Shown here piece after piece: positions 28,866 to 36,676 of a stretch of DNA of 64,000 bases. Under the pieces are notes generated by a model. The model was not told the origin of the DNA. It ran no database searches and was given only the letters and a program-made list of their open reading frames with translations. The position numbers and the translations under genes were made by a program. Position 1 is the stretch's first letter. The number at the start of each line of letters is the position of its first letter. Source of the DNA: CAVSRC01 sp963743015 (GTDB taxonomy: Bacteria; Pseudomonadota; Alphaproteobacteria; Rhizobiales; Kaistiaceae); assembly GCA_963743015.1 (NCBI GenBank), contig CAVUOD010000031.1, forward strand, positions 124,001 to 188,000. Reading direction: 5' to 3'.

Positions 28866-29585
28866 ATGAAAAAGTTCGCTCTTTCGGCTTTCGTCATCGC
28901 CGCGTCGGGCGCCTATGTGTGGAGCCAGGCCGGCACAATCGGCCCGCTTCCGGCCGGTGCCGACAGGAGCGTGGCCTCGACCGGCGAGGCTCTGAAGACG
29001 CCGGAAACGGCCACTCCGCCAGCCCCGTCCACGGCTCCGGCCCCCTCTGCCGCGCCGGCCCGATCTCCCGTTCCGTCTCCATCCCCGGCTCCGGCAGCTA
29101 TTGCCCAGGCGTCCGCCGCCCCGCCGTCCGAGCCGGCCCCAGACGCTTCGACCAGCCTGGCAGGGGCCGCTCCGGCGCCGGAAGCGCCGGCGGCGCCCAA
29201 GCTGGTCAAGGCAAGCGCGACGGCACCGGCGGCGGGCGGCGATCCGATCCATGCCTCCTGGTCGGCGTCCCATTCGACCATGTTCGGCATGATTGGCATG
29301 GGCTTCAGCGACGGCACCTATCTCGGCCCGGTGGTCGATGCCTATTACGGCGTGGTGCAGGTCGAGGCCGTCATCAAGCACGGACGGATCGATACGATCG
29401 ACGTCCCGCGCTGGCCGGCGGATCGGAACACCTCCGTGATCATCAACGAGCAGGCGCTGCCCAAGCTGCGCGACGAGGCGATCAGCGCGCAAAGCGCCGA
29501 TGTCGACATCATTTCGGGCGCGACGCTGCTCAGCAAGGCCTTCATCCAGTCGCTCGGCGTGGCGCTCAAGAAGGCGCATGTGTGA
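28866..29585 (+). CDS. Exported, proline-rich FMN-binding domain protein 1
   Basis: The 239-residue protein begins MKKFALSAFVIAASGAYVWSQAG, a signal or anchor sequence. A Pro/Ala/Ser-rich linker of about 100 residues follows, then an FMN-binding domain (about 145-239: GFSDGTYLGPVVDAYYGVVQVEAVI, ISGATLLSKAF). Thr-220 in SGAT matches the position where ApbE attaches FMN covalently, so this should be a periplasmic flavoprotein electron carrier. ApbE is encoded 1 kb downstream. The ATG at 28866 is chosen because it starts the signal; 28785 would add a leader. It is a paralogue of the next gene, with which it shares both ends and the upstream motif. Confidence 0.85.
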   Translation: MKKFALSAFVIAASGAYVWSQAGTIGPLPAGADRSVASTGEALKTPETATPPAPSTAPAPSAAPARSPVPSPSPAPAAIAQASAAPPSEPAPDASTSLAGAAPAPEAPAAPKLVKASATAPAAGGDPIHASWSASHSTMFGMIGMGFSDGTYLGPVVDAYYGVVQVEAVIKHGRIDTIDVPRWPADRNTSVIINEQALPKLRDEAISAQSADVDIISGATLLSKAFIQSLGVALKKAHV

Positions 29586-29650
29586 CCCGGCCAAGGGTTA
29601 ACGCGTGTTAACCGGCCAACCGTTAAAATGTGAATGAATCGTAACCGGGG

Positions 29651-29669
29651 CTGACAGCCGGCTGAAAGC
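29651..29669 (+). promoter_or_regulatory. 11-bp direct repeat upstream of the second FMN-protein gene
   Basis: CTGACAGC (29651-29658) and CTGAAAGC (29662-29669) repeat with an 11-bp period, followed by a GCTGGCA stretch also similar to the upstream copy. The element was evidently duplicated with the gene or kept by selection, and marks this as a separate promoter in the 159-bp gap. Confidence 0.4.
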
Positions 29670-29744
29670 TCGCTGCTGGCAGGATGGGTCCACGGTTGGG
29701 GCAAAAAGAACCGATCCACCCCATTTTGCACGAGTAGCAGACCC

Positions 29745-30623
29745 ATGAAGAAGCTCGCCCTTTCGGCCCTCGTCATCGCCGCCTCCGGTGCCTATGTCTG
29801 GAGCCAGGCCGGCACCGTCACGGACCCGCTTCTGGCCGGTGCCGACATCCAGACCGGCAGCGTCCTTCCGCAAACGGTGGCCACCTCCGGCGGCGAAATG
29901 AATGTCGCGCCGCAGGACGCGCCTTTCGTGACGCCCGCAACGCCTGCGCCGGCGGCCGCTCCTGCTCCGGCACCGAGCTTCGCTGCCGACGCATCTGCCA
30001 ACCAGCAGCCGCTGCCGCCGTTGCCGGCCCCGTCGGAGCCGCCCGGATTCGGGCCGGCGCCCGCGGCCACCGGGACATCGCCCGCCGATACCGTGCAGGT
30101 GACGACGACCCGGACGCCGGCGGCTCAGATCGGCATTGCCGATGCCCAGTCACCGACGGACCCGGCGCCCGCCTCCGACCCGGCGCAACCCGCTGCCGTC
30201 ACCGTCCCTCTGCCGCGCCTGCGCCCGCCCTACCATCAGGTCGCGTCAGCCGCGCCGACGCCTGCCCCGGCGTCGGCGCCTTCTTCCGCGTCGGATTCGG
30301 CTGCGCCGCCGCTGGTCCGCATCGCGTCGACCACCTCCGGACTCAACGACGGCACCTATCGCGGCCCGGTGGTCAATGCCTATTACGGCCTCATGCAGAT
30401 CGAGGCCGTGGTCAGGAACGGCCGGCTGGCCACCATCCACGTGCTGCGCTACCCCAACGACCGGCGCACCTCGATCTACATCAACCACCAGGCGCTGCCG
30501 ATGTTGCGCGACGAGGTGATCAGCGCCCAGAGCGCTCGTGTCGACGTCGTCTCGGGCGCGACGCTGTCGAGCCACGCCTTCATCCAGTCGCTTGGCGGCG
30601 CGCTCAGAAAGGCGCGGGCGTAG
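29745..30623 (+). CDS. Exported, proline-rich FMN-binding domain protein 2
   Basis: The 292-residue protein opens with MKKLALSALVIAASGAYVWSQAG, nearly identical to the preceding paralogue. A longer low-complexity Pro/Ala linker (about 35-190) leads to an FMN-binding domain (GLNDGTYRGPVVNAYYGLMQIEAVV ... VVSGATLSSHAF). Thr-273 of SGAT is the expected covalent FMN site. The long linker may let the flavin domain reach across the periplasm from an anchored N-terminus. It is 13 bp upstream of apbE and probably in one transcript with it and the membrane reductase. Confidence 0.86.
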   Translation: MKKLALSALVIAASGAYVWSQAGTVTDPLLAGADIQTGSVLPQTVATSGGEMNVAPQDAPFVTPATPAPAAAPAPAPSFAADASANQQPLPPLPAPSEPPGFGPAPAATGTSPADTVQVTTTRTPAAQIGIADAQSPTDPAPASDPAQPAAVTVPLPRLRPPYHQVASAAPTPAPASAPSSASDSAAPPLVRIASTTSGLNDGTYRGPVVNAYYGLMQIEAVVRNGRLATIHVLRYPNDRRTSIYINHQALPMLRDEVISAQSARVDVVSGATLSSHAFIQSLGGALRKARA

Positions 30624-30636
30624 TCCGGTGTCCACC

Positions 30637-31383
30637 ATGCGGGTCACGCGGCTCATGATGGGTATGCCGATCACCGTCGATGTCGCCGGCAGCGGCGACG
30701 ACGGCGCGGCGATCGAGACGGCCTTCGCCTATTTCGACGGCGTCGACCGGCGCTTCAGTACCTACAAGGACGACAGCGAGATCTCGGCGATCAATCAGGG
30801 CCGTCTCGGCGAAGCCGACTACAGCGCCGAGATGCGCGAGGTGCTGGCGCTGGCCGAGCAGACCCGGCGCGAGACCGGCGGCTATTTCGACATCCGGACC
30901 TCGGCCGGCACGCTCGATCCGTCAGGCATCGTCAAGGGCTGGGCAATCCGCAATGCCGCGGCGCTGGTCGCCCGTTCCGGCGGCCGCGATTTCTATGTCG
31001 ATGCCGGCGGCGATATCCAGGCCTCCGGCCGCAATCCGGAAGGCAAGGAGTGGCGTGTCGGCATTCGCAACCCCTTCGATCAGGCGCAGATCATCAAGGT
31101 GCTCGAACCGCGCGGCAAGGGCGTGGCCACCTCGGGCACCTACGCGCGCGGCCAGCACATCTACGACCCGTATGCCCGCGGCGTGGCAATCGAGGAGATC
31201 GTCGCGCTCACCGTGATCGGTCCCGACGTGCTCGAGGCCGATCGTTTCGCCACCGCGGCATTCGCCATGGGCCGCAGCGGCATCGGCTTCATCGAGCAGA
31301 CGCCCGGGCTCGAAGGCTATCTCGTCGACCGCAACGGAAGGGCGACGTTCACCAGCGGCTTTGAAGGCTATTGCGCATCATGA
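30637..31383 (+). CDS. apbE: FAD:protein FMN transferase ApbE
   Basis: The 248-residue protein has the ApbE motifs MGMPITVDV near the start, DRRFSTYKDDSEIS, DPSGIVKGWAI, FYVDAGGDIQASG and GVATSGTYARG. ApbE splits FAD and attaches FMN to a Thr in (S/T)GA(T/S) motifs of exported proteins. Both neighbours upstream carry that motif. It is shorter than many ApbE proteins because no export signal or lipobox is visible; the enzyme may act from another location or use an undetected start. A GTG at 30628 is an alternative start. The stop overlaps the next ATG (ATGA). Confidence 0.88.
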   Translation: MRVTRLMMGMPITVDVAGSGDDGAAIETAFAYFDGVDRRFSTYKDDSEISAINQGRLGEADYSAEMREVLALAEQTRRETGGYFDIRTSAGTLDPSGIVKGWAIRNAAALVARSGGRDFYVDAGGDIQASGRNPEGKEWRVGIRNPFDQAQIIKVLEPRGKGVATSGTYARGQHIYDPYARGVAIEEIVALTVIGPDVLEADRFATAAFAMGRSGIGFIEQTPGLEGYLVDRNGRATFTSGFEGYCAS

Positions 31384-32891
31384 TGAAGCTCATCGACCGT
31401 TTCCTCGACCACACCACAATGTACCGGCTGGTGCTGTGGCACCTCGTCGTGCTGCTCGGTGTCGCCATCGCGCTCAGCTTCTTCGGCCTGGTGCACTACG
31501 CGCCGGTATCGATCGTCTTCTCGACCGCGCTGATCCTGGCGGTGTGCTGGGTCACCAACCTGGTCTTCGCGCGCGTCTTCAAGGTGCCGCCGAACCAGGA
31601 GTCGATCTACATCACGGCGCTCATCGTGGCGCTGATCATGAGCCCGGTCGGGCTCACCGATGTGCGTGGCATCGGGGCGCTGACCTTCGCCGCGGTGTGG
31701 GCGATGGCGTCGAAATACATCTTCGCCGTCGGCCGCAAGCATGTCTTCAATCCGGCCGCCTTCGGCGTCGTGCTGCCGGCGCTGCTGCTCAACCAGCCGG
31801 CCACCTGGTGGGTCGGCGGCAACCTGCCGCTGCTGCCGGTCGTGCTCGTCGGCGGTGTCCTCATCGTGCGCAAGCTGCAGCGCCTCGATCTGATCGTGAC
31901 CTTCATGGCGGTCGTCTTCGTGACCATCCTGGCAACGACGCCACCGTCGCAGGACATCATGACGATCACGGAGACCCTCAAGCACTCGCCGCTGTTCTTC
32001 TTCGCCTTCATCATGCTGACCGAGCCGCTGACCCAGCCGACGACGCGCCTGCCGCGGCTCGTCTTCGCCGCGCTGGTCGGCTTCCTGTTCTCGCCCAACG
32101 TCCATATCGGCTCGTTCTATCTCACGCCCGAGATGGCGCTGGTCGTCGGCAATGTCTTCGCCTGGGCGGTCAGCCCCAAGGGACGCTTCGTGCTGACCCT
32201 GGAGCGCATCGAGCGGGCGGCGGCGGACACCTACGACTTCGTCTTCTCGACGCCGCACCGGGTGGCATTCAATGCCGGCCAGTATCTGGAGTGGACACTG
32301 CCGCTCGATCATTCCGACAATCGCGGCAACCGGCGCTATTTCACGGTTGCCTCGGCGCCGACCGAGGATACTGTGCGCCTCGGCGTCAAGTTCTACCGCA
32401 AGCCGAGTGCCTTCAAGCGGGCGCTGGGCGACATGGCCCCCGGCGACACCATTCACGCCGCCCAGATCGCCGGCAATTTCACCCTGCCGTCCGATCCCGA
32501 CAAGAAGCTTGCATTCCTCGCCGGCGGCATCGGCATCACGCCGTTCCGCAGCATGCTGCAATATCTCGTCGACCAGGGCGAGGCGCGGCCGATCACCGTG
32601 CTCTACGGCTGTGAATCGCAGGAGGACATCGCCTACGGCGACGTGCTCGACGAGGCCGAGCGCAAACTCGGCATCCGCACCGTCTATGCCGTCGCCCGCG
32701 GCACAAGGCGCGGCCAGTATCCGGGCTATATCGACGCCCGTCTGGTCAAGGCGGCGATCCCCGACTATCGCGAGCGCACCTTCTACGTCTCCGGCCCGCA
32801 GGCGATGGTCAAGGCCGTCCGCCACATGCTGACCGGCATGGGCGTGCATCGCTCGCGCATCAAGACCGACTTCTTCCCCGGCTTCGCCTGA
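31380..32891 (+). CDS. NqrB/RnfD-like membrane domain fused to NAD(P)H/FAD ferredoxin-reductase domain
   Basis: The roughly 503-residue protein has an N-terminal half (about 1-265) with about nine hydrophobic segments and RnfD/NqrB-like motifs (SKYIFAVGRKHVFNPAAFG, FAFIMLTEPLTQPTT). The C-terminal half is a full flavin reductase: RRYFTVASAP for FAD, LAFLAGGIGITPFRSML for NAD(P)H, and a terminal FYVSGPQAMV ... DFFPGF. It would pass electrons from NAD(P)H through FAD and the membrane domain to the flavinylated exported proteins. No SGAT-type covalent FMN site is seen in the membrane half, unlike RnfD or NqrB. The start is coupled to apbE by ATGA. Confidence 0.84.
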   Translation: MMKLIDRFLDHTTMYRLVLWHLVVLLGVAIALSFFGLVHYAPVSIVFSTALILAVCWVTNLVFARVFKVPPNQESIYITALIVALIMSPVGLTDVRGIGALTFAAVWAMASKYIFAVGRKHVFNPAAFGVVLPALLLNQPATWWVGGNLPLLPVVLVGGVLIVRKLQRLDLIVTFMAVVFVTILATTPPSQDIMTITETLKHSPLFFFAFIMLTEPLTQPTTRLPRLVFAALVGFLFSPNVHIGSFYLTPEMALVVGNVFAWAVSPKGRFVLTLERIERAAADTYDFVFSTPHRVAFNAGQYLEWTLPLDHSDNRGNRRYFTVASAPTEDTVRLGVKFYRKPSAFKRALGDMAPGDTIHAAQIAGNFTLPSDPDKKLAFLAGGIGITPFRSMLQYLVDQGEARPITVLYGCESQEDIAYGDVLDEAERKLGIRTVYAVARGTRRGQYPGYIDARLVKAAIPDYRERTFYVSGPQAMVKAVRHMLTGMGVHRSRIKTDFFPGFA

Positions 32892-33016
32892 GGCGGCCGC
32901 CATCAGGCAGTCGGCAGTCGATCGATTGCCGACTGCCGATTGCCCACTTCGCCTCCCCGCTTGATGCGCGGCCTGCTCCCCGCGATACTGCCGGCCCGGG
33001 GTGAAGGGGCAGGTGA

Positions 33017-35248
33017 ATGCTCTCGTTTCTGCGCGCCAGGTCTGTCTACGCGGCGCTGGTGCTGGCGATTCTCGTCGGCGCCACGCTGATCCGCATTGCC
33101 GATCCCTTCTTCGTCCAGGCGCTGCGCCTGATCGCCTTCGATTCCTATCAGAAGCTCGATCCGGCCCCCTACGACCCCGACCTGCCGGTGAAGATCGTCG
33201 ATGTCGACGAGGCGTCGCTGGCGAAGATCGGCCAGTGGCCGTGGCCGCGCACGACGATGGCCAAGCTGCTCGATACGGTCGGCGGCGACGGCGCTGCGGT
33301 TGTCGCCTTCGACATCCTGTTCTCGGAGCCCGACCGGACCTCGCTGGAGCAGGCGGTGAAGCACATGACGCCGGACGAAGCGGCGGCGCTGGCCCCGCTG
33401 ATCGCCGGCAAGGAGACCCACGATCAGCTCTTCGCCCAGGCGATCGCCAAGAATCCGACGATCCTGGCCACGGCGCTCACCGCCAATAAATCACCGCCGC
33501 CGCCGCTCAAGGCCGGCTTCGCCACGGTCGGCGACGACCCCAAGAACTTCGTGCCGACATTTGCCGGCGCCAACGTCAACCTGCCCATCCTCGACAAGGC
33601 GGCGGTCGGCATCGGCTCGATCAACTGGATTCCGGACCGCGACCAGGTCGTGCGCCGGATTCCGCTGATCTATCGCGTCGGCGACCAGTACGTGCCGACG
33701 CTGACCACCGAGGCGCTGCGCGTCGCCTTCCAGGCCGGCACCTATGTGCTCAAGGGATCGAACGCCAGCGGCGAGACCGCCTTCGGCCAGCAGACCGGCC
33801 TCAACCACATCCGCGTCGGGGAGATCGAGATCCCCACCGATGCCGACGGCGGCATCTGGCTGCATTTCCGGCCGCACGACCCGCGCGCCTATGTCCCGGC
33901 CTGGAAGGTGCTCGCCGGCGAGGTCGACCCGGATGCGTTTACCGGCCGTATCGTGCTGATCGGGACCAGCGCGCCCGGGCTGATCGACTTGCGCGCGACG
34001 CCGCTCGATGCCGCCATTCCCGGTGTCGAGATCCACGCCCAGGCCATCGAGCAGATCCTGCAAGGCGCGCAGACCGGTGCCTCGCTCAGCCGGCCGGACT
34101 ACGCCGTGGCCGTCGAGATCGTGCTGACGCTGGTGCTGGGGCTGGCGCTCAGCTTCGTCATCCCCAGGGTCAATGCCCTGGTGTCGGGGGTGATCGGCGT
34201 GGTGGTGATGGCGTCGCTGCTGGTCGGCGGCTACTTCGCCTTCAGCAGGCTGGGCATGCTGTTCGACCCGACCTATCCGGCGGTGACCATGTTCGTGCTG
34301 GTTGCCGGGGCGTCCACCTACGTCTTCCGCCAGACCGAAAAGCAGCGCGGCGAGGTGCGCCGTGCCTTCAGCTATTACGTGTCGCCGATGGTGGTCAGCG
34401 AGATCATCGCCCATCCCGAAAAGCTGGAACTGGGCGGTGCGGTACGCGAGCTGACGCTGCTCTTCTGCGACGTGCGCAACTTCACCTCGATCTCGGAAAC
34501 GATGACGGCGCACGAGCTGACCACGTTCATCAACAATCTGCTGACGCCGCTGTCCGACATCATCCTCACCAATCGCGGCACCATCGACAAATATATGGGC
34601 GACGCCATCATGGCGTTCTGGAACGCGCCGCTCGACGATCCCGACCACGCGGCGCACGCCTGCCAGTCGGCGATCGCCATGGTCAAGCGCATGAAGGACC
34701 TCAACGAGGAATGGCGCGCGGCGGCCGAGGCCGCCGGCCGCGCTCACAAGGACGTCGCCATCGGCATCGGCATCAATTCCGGCGATTGCTGCGTCGGCAA
34801 TCTCGGCTCGGCGCAGCGCTTCGACTATTCGGCGATCGGCGACGACGTCAACGTCGCCTCGCGGCTGGAAGGCCAGTCGAAGGTCTATGGCGTGCCGATG
34901 GTCGTCGGCGAATCGTCGCTGGCGCGCCTGCCCGACATGAAGGCGATCGAGCTCGACATGATGCGGGTCAAGGGCAAGGCCCAGCCGGCGCGCATCTACA
35001 CGCTCTACGATGTGCTCGGCGGCCCGGAAGACGGCTTCGAGCGGCTGGCGCCGCGCCACGCGGCCATGCTGGAGGCCTATCGCGGGCGCGACTGGGACGG
35101 CGCCGACGCGGCGATCGCGCGCTGCGAGGCGGTCGGCATCGCCAGGCTTTCGGCGCTCTATGCGGTCTATCGCGGCCGCATCGCGGAATGGCGCGAGAGC
35201 CCGCCGCCGCCCGATTGGGACGGAACCTTCACCGCAACGTCCAAATAG
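33017..35248 (+). CDS. CHASE2-domain class III adenylate cyclase
   Basis: The 743-residue protein has an N-terminal membrane segment (about 8-27), a large extracytoplasmic CHASE2 sensor (about 30-340), three membrane segments (about 362-431) and a cytoplasmic cyclase domain (about 475-650). Catalytic motifs include LLFCDVRNFTSIS with the metal aspartate, GDAIMAFWNAP and GIGINSGDCCVGNLGSAQRFDYSAIGDDVNVASRLE. It should make cAMP in response to an extracellular or periplasmic signal. A perfect CRP-like palindrome lies six bases after the stop codon and FecR-type sensors follow, suggesting a local signalling unit. Confidence 0.88.
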   Translation: MLSFLRARSVYAALVLAILVGATLIRIADPFFVQALRLIAFDSYQKLDPAPYDPDLPVKIVDVDEASLAKIGQWPWPRTTMAKLLDTVGGDGAAVVAFDILFSEPDRTSLEQAVKHMTPDEAAALAPLIAGKETHDQLFAQAIAKNPTILATALTANKSPPPPLKAGFATVGDDPKNFVPTFAGANVNLPILDKAAVGIGSINWIPDRDQVVRRIPLIYRVGDQYVPTLTTEALRVAFQAGTYVLKGSNASGETAFGQQTGLNHIRVGEIEIPTDADGGIWLHFRPHDPRAYVPAWKVLAGEVDPDAFTGRIVLIGTSAPGLIDLRATPLDAAIPGVEIHAQAIEQILQGAQTGASLSRPDYAVAVEIVLTLVLGLALSFVIPRVNALVSGVIGVVVMASLLVGGYFAFSRLGMLFDPTYPAVTMFVLVAGASTYVFRQTEKQRGEVRRAFSYYVSPMVVSEIIAHPEKLELGGAVRELTLLFCDVRNFTSISETMTAHELTTFINNLLTPLSDIILTNRGTIDKYMGDAIMAFWNAPLDDPDHAAHACQSAIAMVKRMKDLNEEWRAAAEAAGRAHKDVAIGIGINSGDCCVGNLGSAQRFDYSAIGDDVNVASRLEGQSKVYGVPMVVGESSLARLPDMKAIELDMMRVKGKAQPARIYTLYDVLGGPEDGFERLAPRHAAMLEAYRGRDWDGADAAIARCEAVGIARLSALYAVYRGRIAEWRESPPPPDWDGTFTATSK

Positions 35249-35254
35249 ACGGCT

Positions 35255-35270
35255 TGTGACGCCGATCACA
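35255..35270. promoter_or_regulatory. Perfect CRP-like palindrome
   Basis: TGTGA-CGCCGA-TCACA matches the cAMP receptor protein consensus TGTGA-N6-TCACA at all ten defined positions. It lies directly after an adenylate cyclase gene and 79 bp upstream of the DUF3307 gene, so it may place the following genes under cAMP control. It is assigned by consensus only. Confidence 0.5.
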
Positions 35271-35348
35271 GTCTTGCTAAGAGGCCCTGCCCTAAGATTG
35301 GGCAGTGGGCCTGGAGTCAGGCCGGGGCTGGAACGGGACGAGGGATAG

Positions 35349-35741
35349 ATGGACCCAAGCGTTGGGGCGGGCACAGTCGTCGCCGTCTTTCTGTGGCTTG
35401 AGCTCAAACATTTCATCTTCGACTACGTGGTGCAGACGCCCTTCCAGTTTCGCAACAAGGGCACCTACGGCCACCCTGGCGGCATCCTCCACTCCGGCCT
35501 GCAGGCGCTGGGCACCGTTCCCGCCTTCTTCATCCTGCCGACGAGCTGGCTGATGGCTGTGACCGTCGTCATAGGCGAATTCATCATTCACTATCATGTG
35601 GATTGGTCGAAGGAGCAGTCGCTCCGGCGGATGAAGCTGACCACGACCGATGCCTGGTACTGGCGGATCTACGGGATCGACCAGCTCGCCCACCAGCTCA
35701 CCTATGTCGTGATCGCAGCTCTGCTTGCCGGCGTGATCTGA
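35349..35741 (+). CDS. DUF3307 family membrane protein
   Basis: The 130-residue protein has three to four hydrophobic segments and the DUF3307 pattern LELKHFIFDYVVQTPFQFRNKGTYGHPGGILHSGLQAL with HYHVDWSKEQ near the end. The family is widespread, often close to cyclase or regulatory genes, and has no settled function. The conserved histidines and aspartates at the membrane face might bind metal. It is preceded by the CRP-like site and followed by an 8-bp GGACGG-type hairpin (35775-35797). Confidence 0.78.
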   Translation: MDPSVGAGTVVAVFLWLELKHFIFDYVVQTPFQFRNKGTYGHPGGILHSGLQALGTVPAFFILPTSWLMAVTVVIGEFIIHYHVDWSKEQSLRRMKLTTTDAWYWRIYGIDQLAHQLTYVVIAALLAGVI

Positions 35742-35774
35742 AGCCTTCGGCCTAAGCAATTCGTTCACCAGAAC

Positions 35775-35797
35775 GGACGGCCGCGAGCGCCGTCCGG
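35775..35797 (+). terminator. Hairpin after the DUF3307 gene
   Basis: CGGACGGC (35775-35782) pairs with GCCGTCCG (35790-35797) around seven bases. It separates DUF3307 from the FecR gene. There is no T run, so it may be a weak terminator. Confidence 0.4.
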
Positions 35798-35867
35798 ACG
35801 AGGGCACTTGTCCGCCAAGGCGGGTGGGATGCACGCTCTGGTGCGCACAAGCAAGGAGATGCGGTGC

Positions 35868-36665
35868 ATGCCGATGCGGTCATTGGTTGTGGCGACGGTG
35901 GGCCTGGCGGCGGTTGCCGTGGCGGGCCCGGCGGCGGCCGTCGAGGCGAGCGGCCACGCGGTGGCGGTTCTGCGCGCGACATCGGCGAACGGGCCGGGCG
36001 GTGACCGTGCGCTGGCGGCGCAGGGGCCGGTGTTTGCCGGCGACGTCATCCAGACCGACCAGCGGGGCACCGCCCAGATCCTTTTCGTCGACAACACAAA
36101 GATGGTGGTCGGGCCGAATTCGCAGGTGACCGTCGACAAATTCGTCTTCCGAGGATCGTCAACGGCCGGCGAATTCGCCGTCGACGTGGTGCGCGGCGCC
36201 TTCCGCTTCATCACCGGCCTCAGCGACAAGAGCGCCTATACGATCAACACGCCGGTGGGGACCATCGGCGTGCGCGGTACCCAGTTCGACGGCCACGTCG
36301 CCAAGGACGGCACGACGACGATTGCGATGTGGGAGGGCGCGGTGCGCATCTGCGACAAGGCAACGCCGCGCCGGCACTGCACGGTGCTCTCCGGCGCCTG
36401 CAGCGTCATCCAGCTCGATCCGCTCGATCACTTCAACTGGGTCAAGAACATCTATCAGCGTACCGCGCTCGTCGATCGCTCGGTCCCCTTCGCCTTCCGC
36501 CAGCAGCCGCTCAAGCCCGCGTTCCGCGTGTCCTCGCGCGGCTGCGAGGCTCACGATCTCGATCCGACGATCAACCCGAACAGCAAGGATGGCGGCAAGG
36601 CGCGGGGCTCGGGCGGAGGTTCGAAGCCGGGCGGCCGGAGCGGCAAGCCGGGCAAATCCCCATAG
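35868..36665 (+). CDS. Exported FecR-domain protein 1
   Basis: The 265-residue protein starts at the ATG at 35868, nine bases after AAGGAG; upstream in-frame ATGs at 35808, 35829 and 35859 are poorer. A signal peptide (VVATVGLAAVAVAGPAAAVEA) leads to a FecR-type beta domain: GDVIQTDQRGTAQILFVDNTKMVVGPNSQVTVDKFVFR, GAFRFITGLSDKSAYTINTPVGTIGVRGTQF. A basic, glycine-rich tail follows. In this stand-alone form, FecR domains are thought to act as periplasmic sensors or ligand-binding scaffolds. It is convergent with the TPR/beta-barrel gene, with an 11-bp gap. Confidence 0.83.
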   Translation: MPMRSLVVATVGLAAVAVAGPAAAVEASGHAVAVLRATSANGPGGDRALAAQGPVFAGDVIQTDQRGTAQILFVDNTKMVVGPNSQVTVDKFVFRGSSTAGEFAVDVVRGAFRFITGLSDKSAYTINTPVGTIGVRGTQFDGHVAKDGTTTIAMWEGAVRICDKATPRRHCTVLSGACSVIQLDPLDHFNWVKNIYQRTALVDRSVPFAFRQQPLKPAFRVSSRGCEAHDLDPTINPNSKDGGKARGSGGGSKPGGRSGKPGKSP

Positions 36666-36676
36666 ACGCCGCCAGA

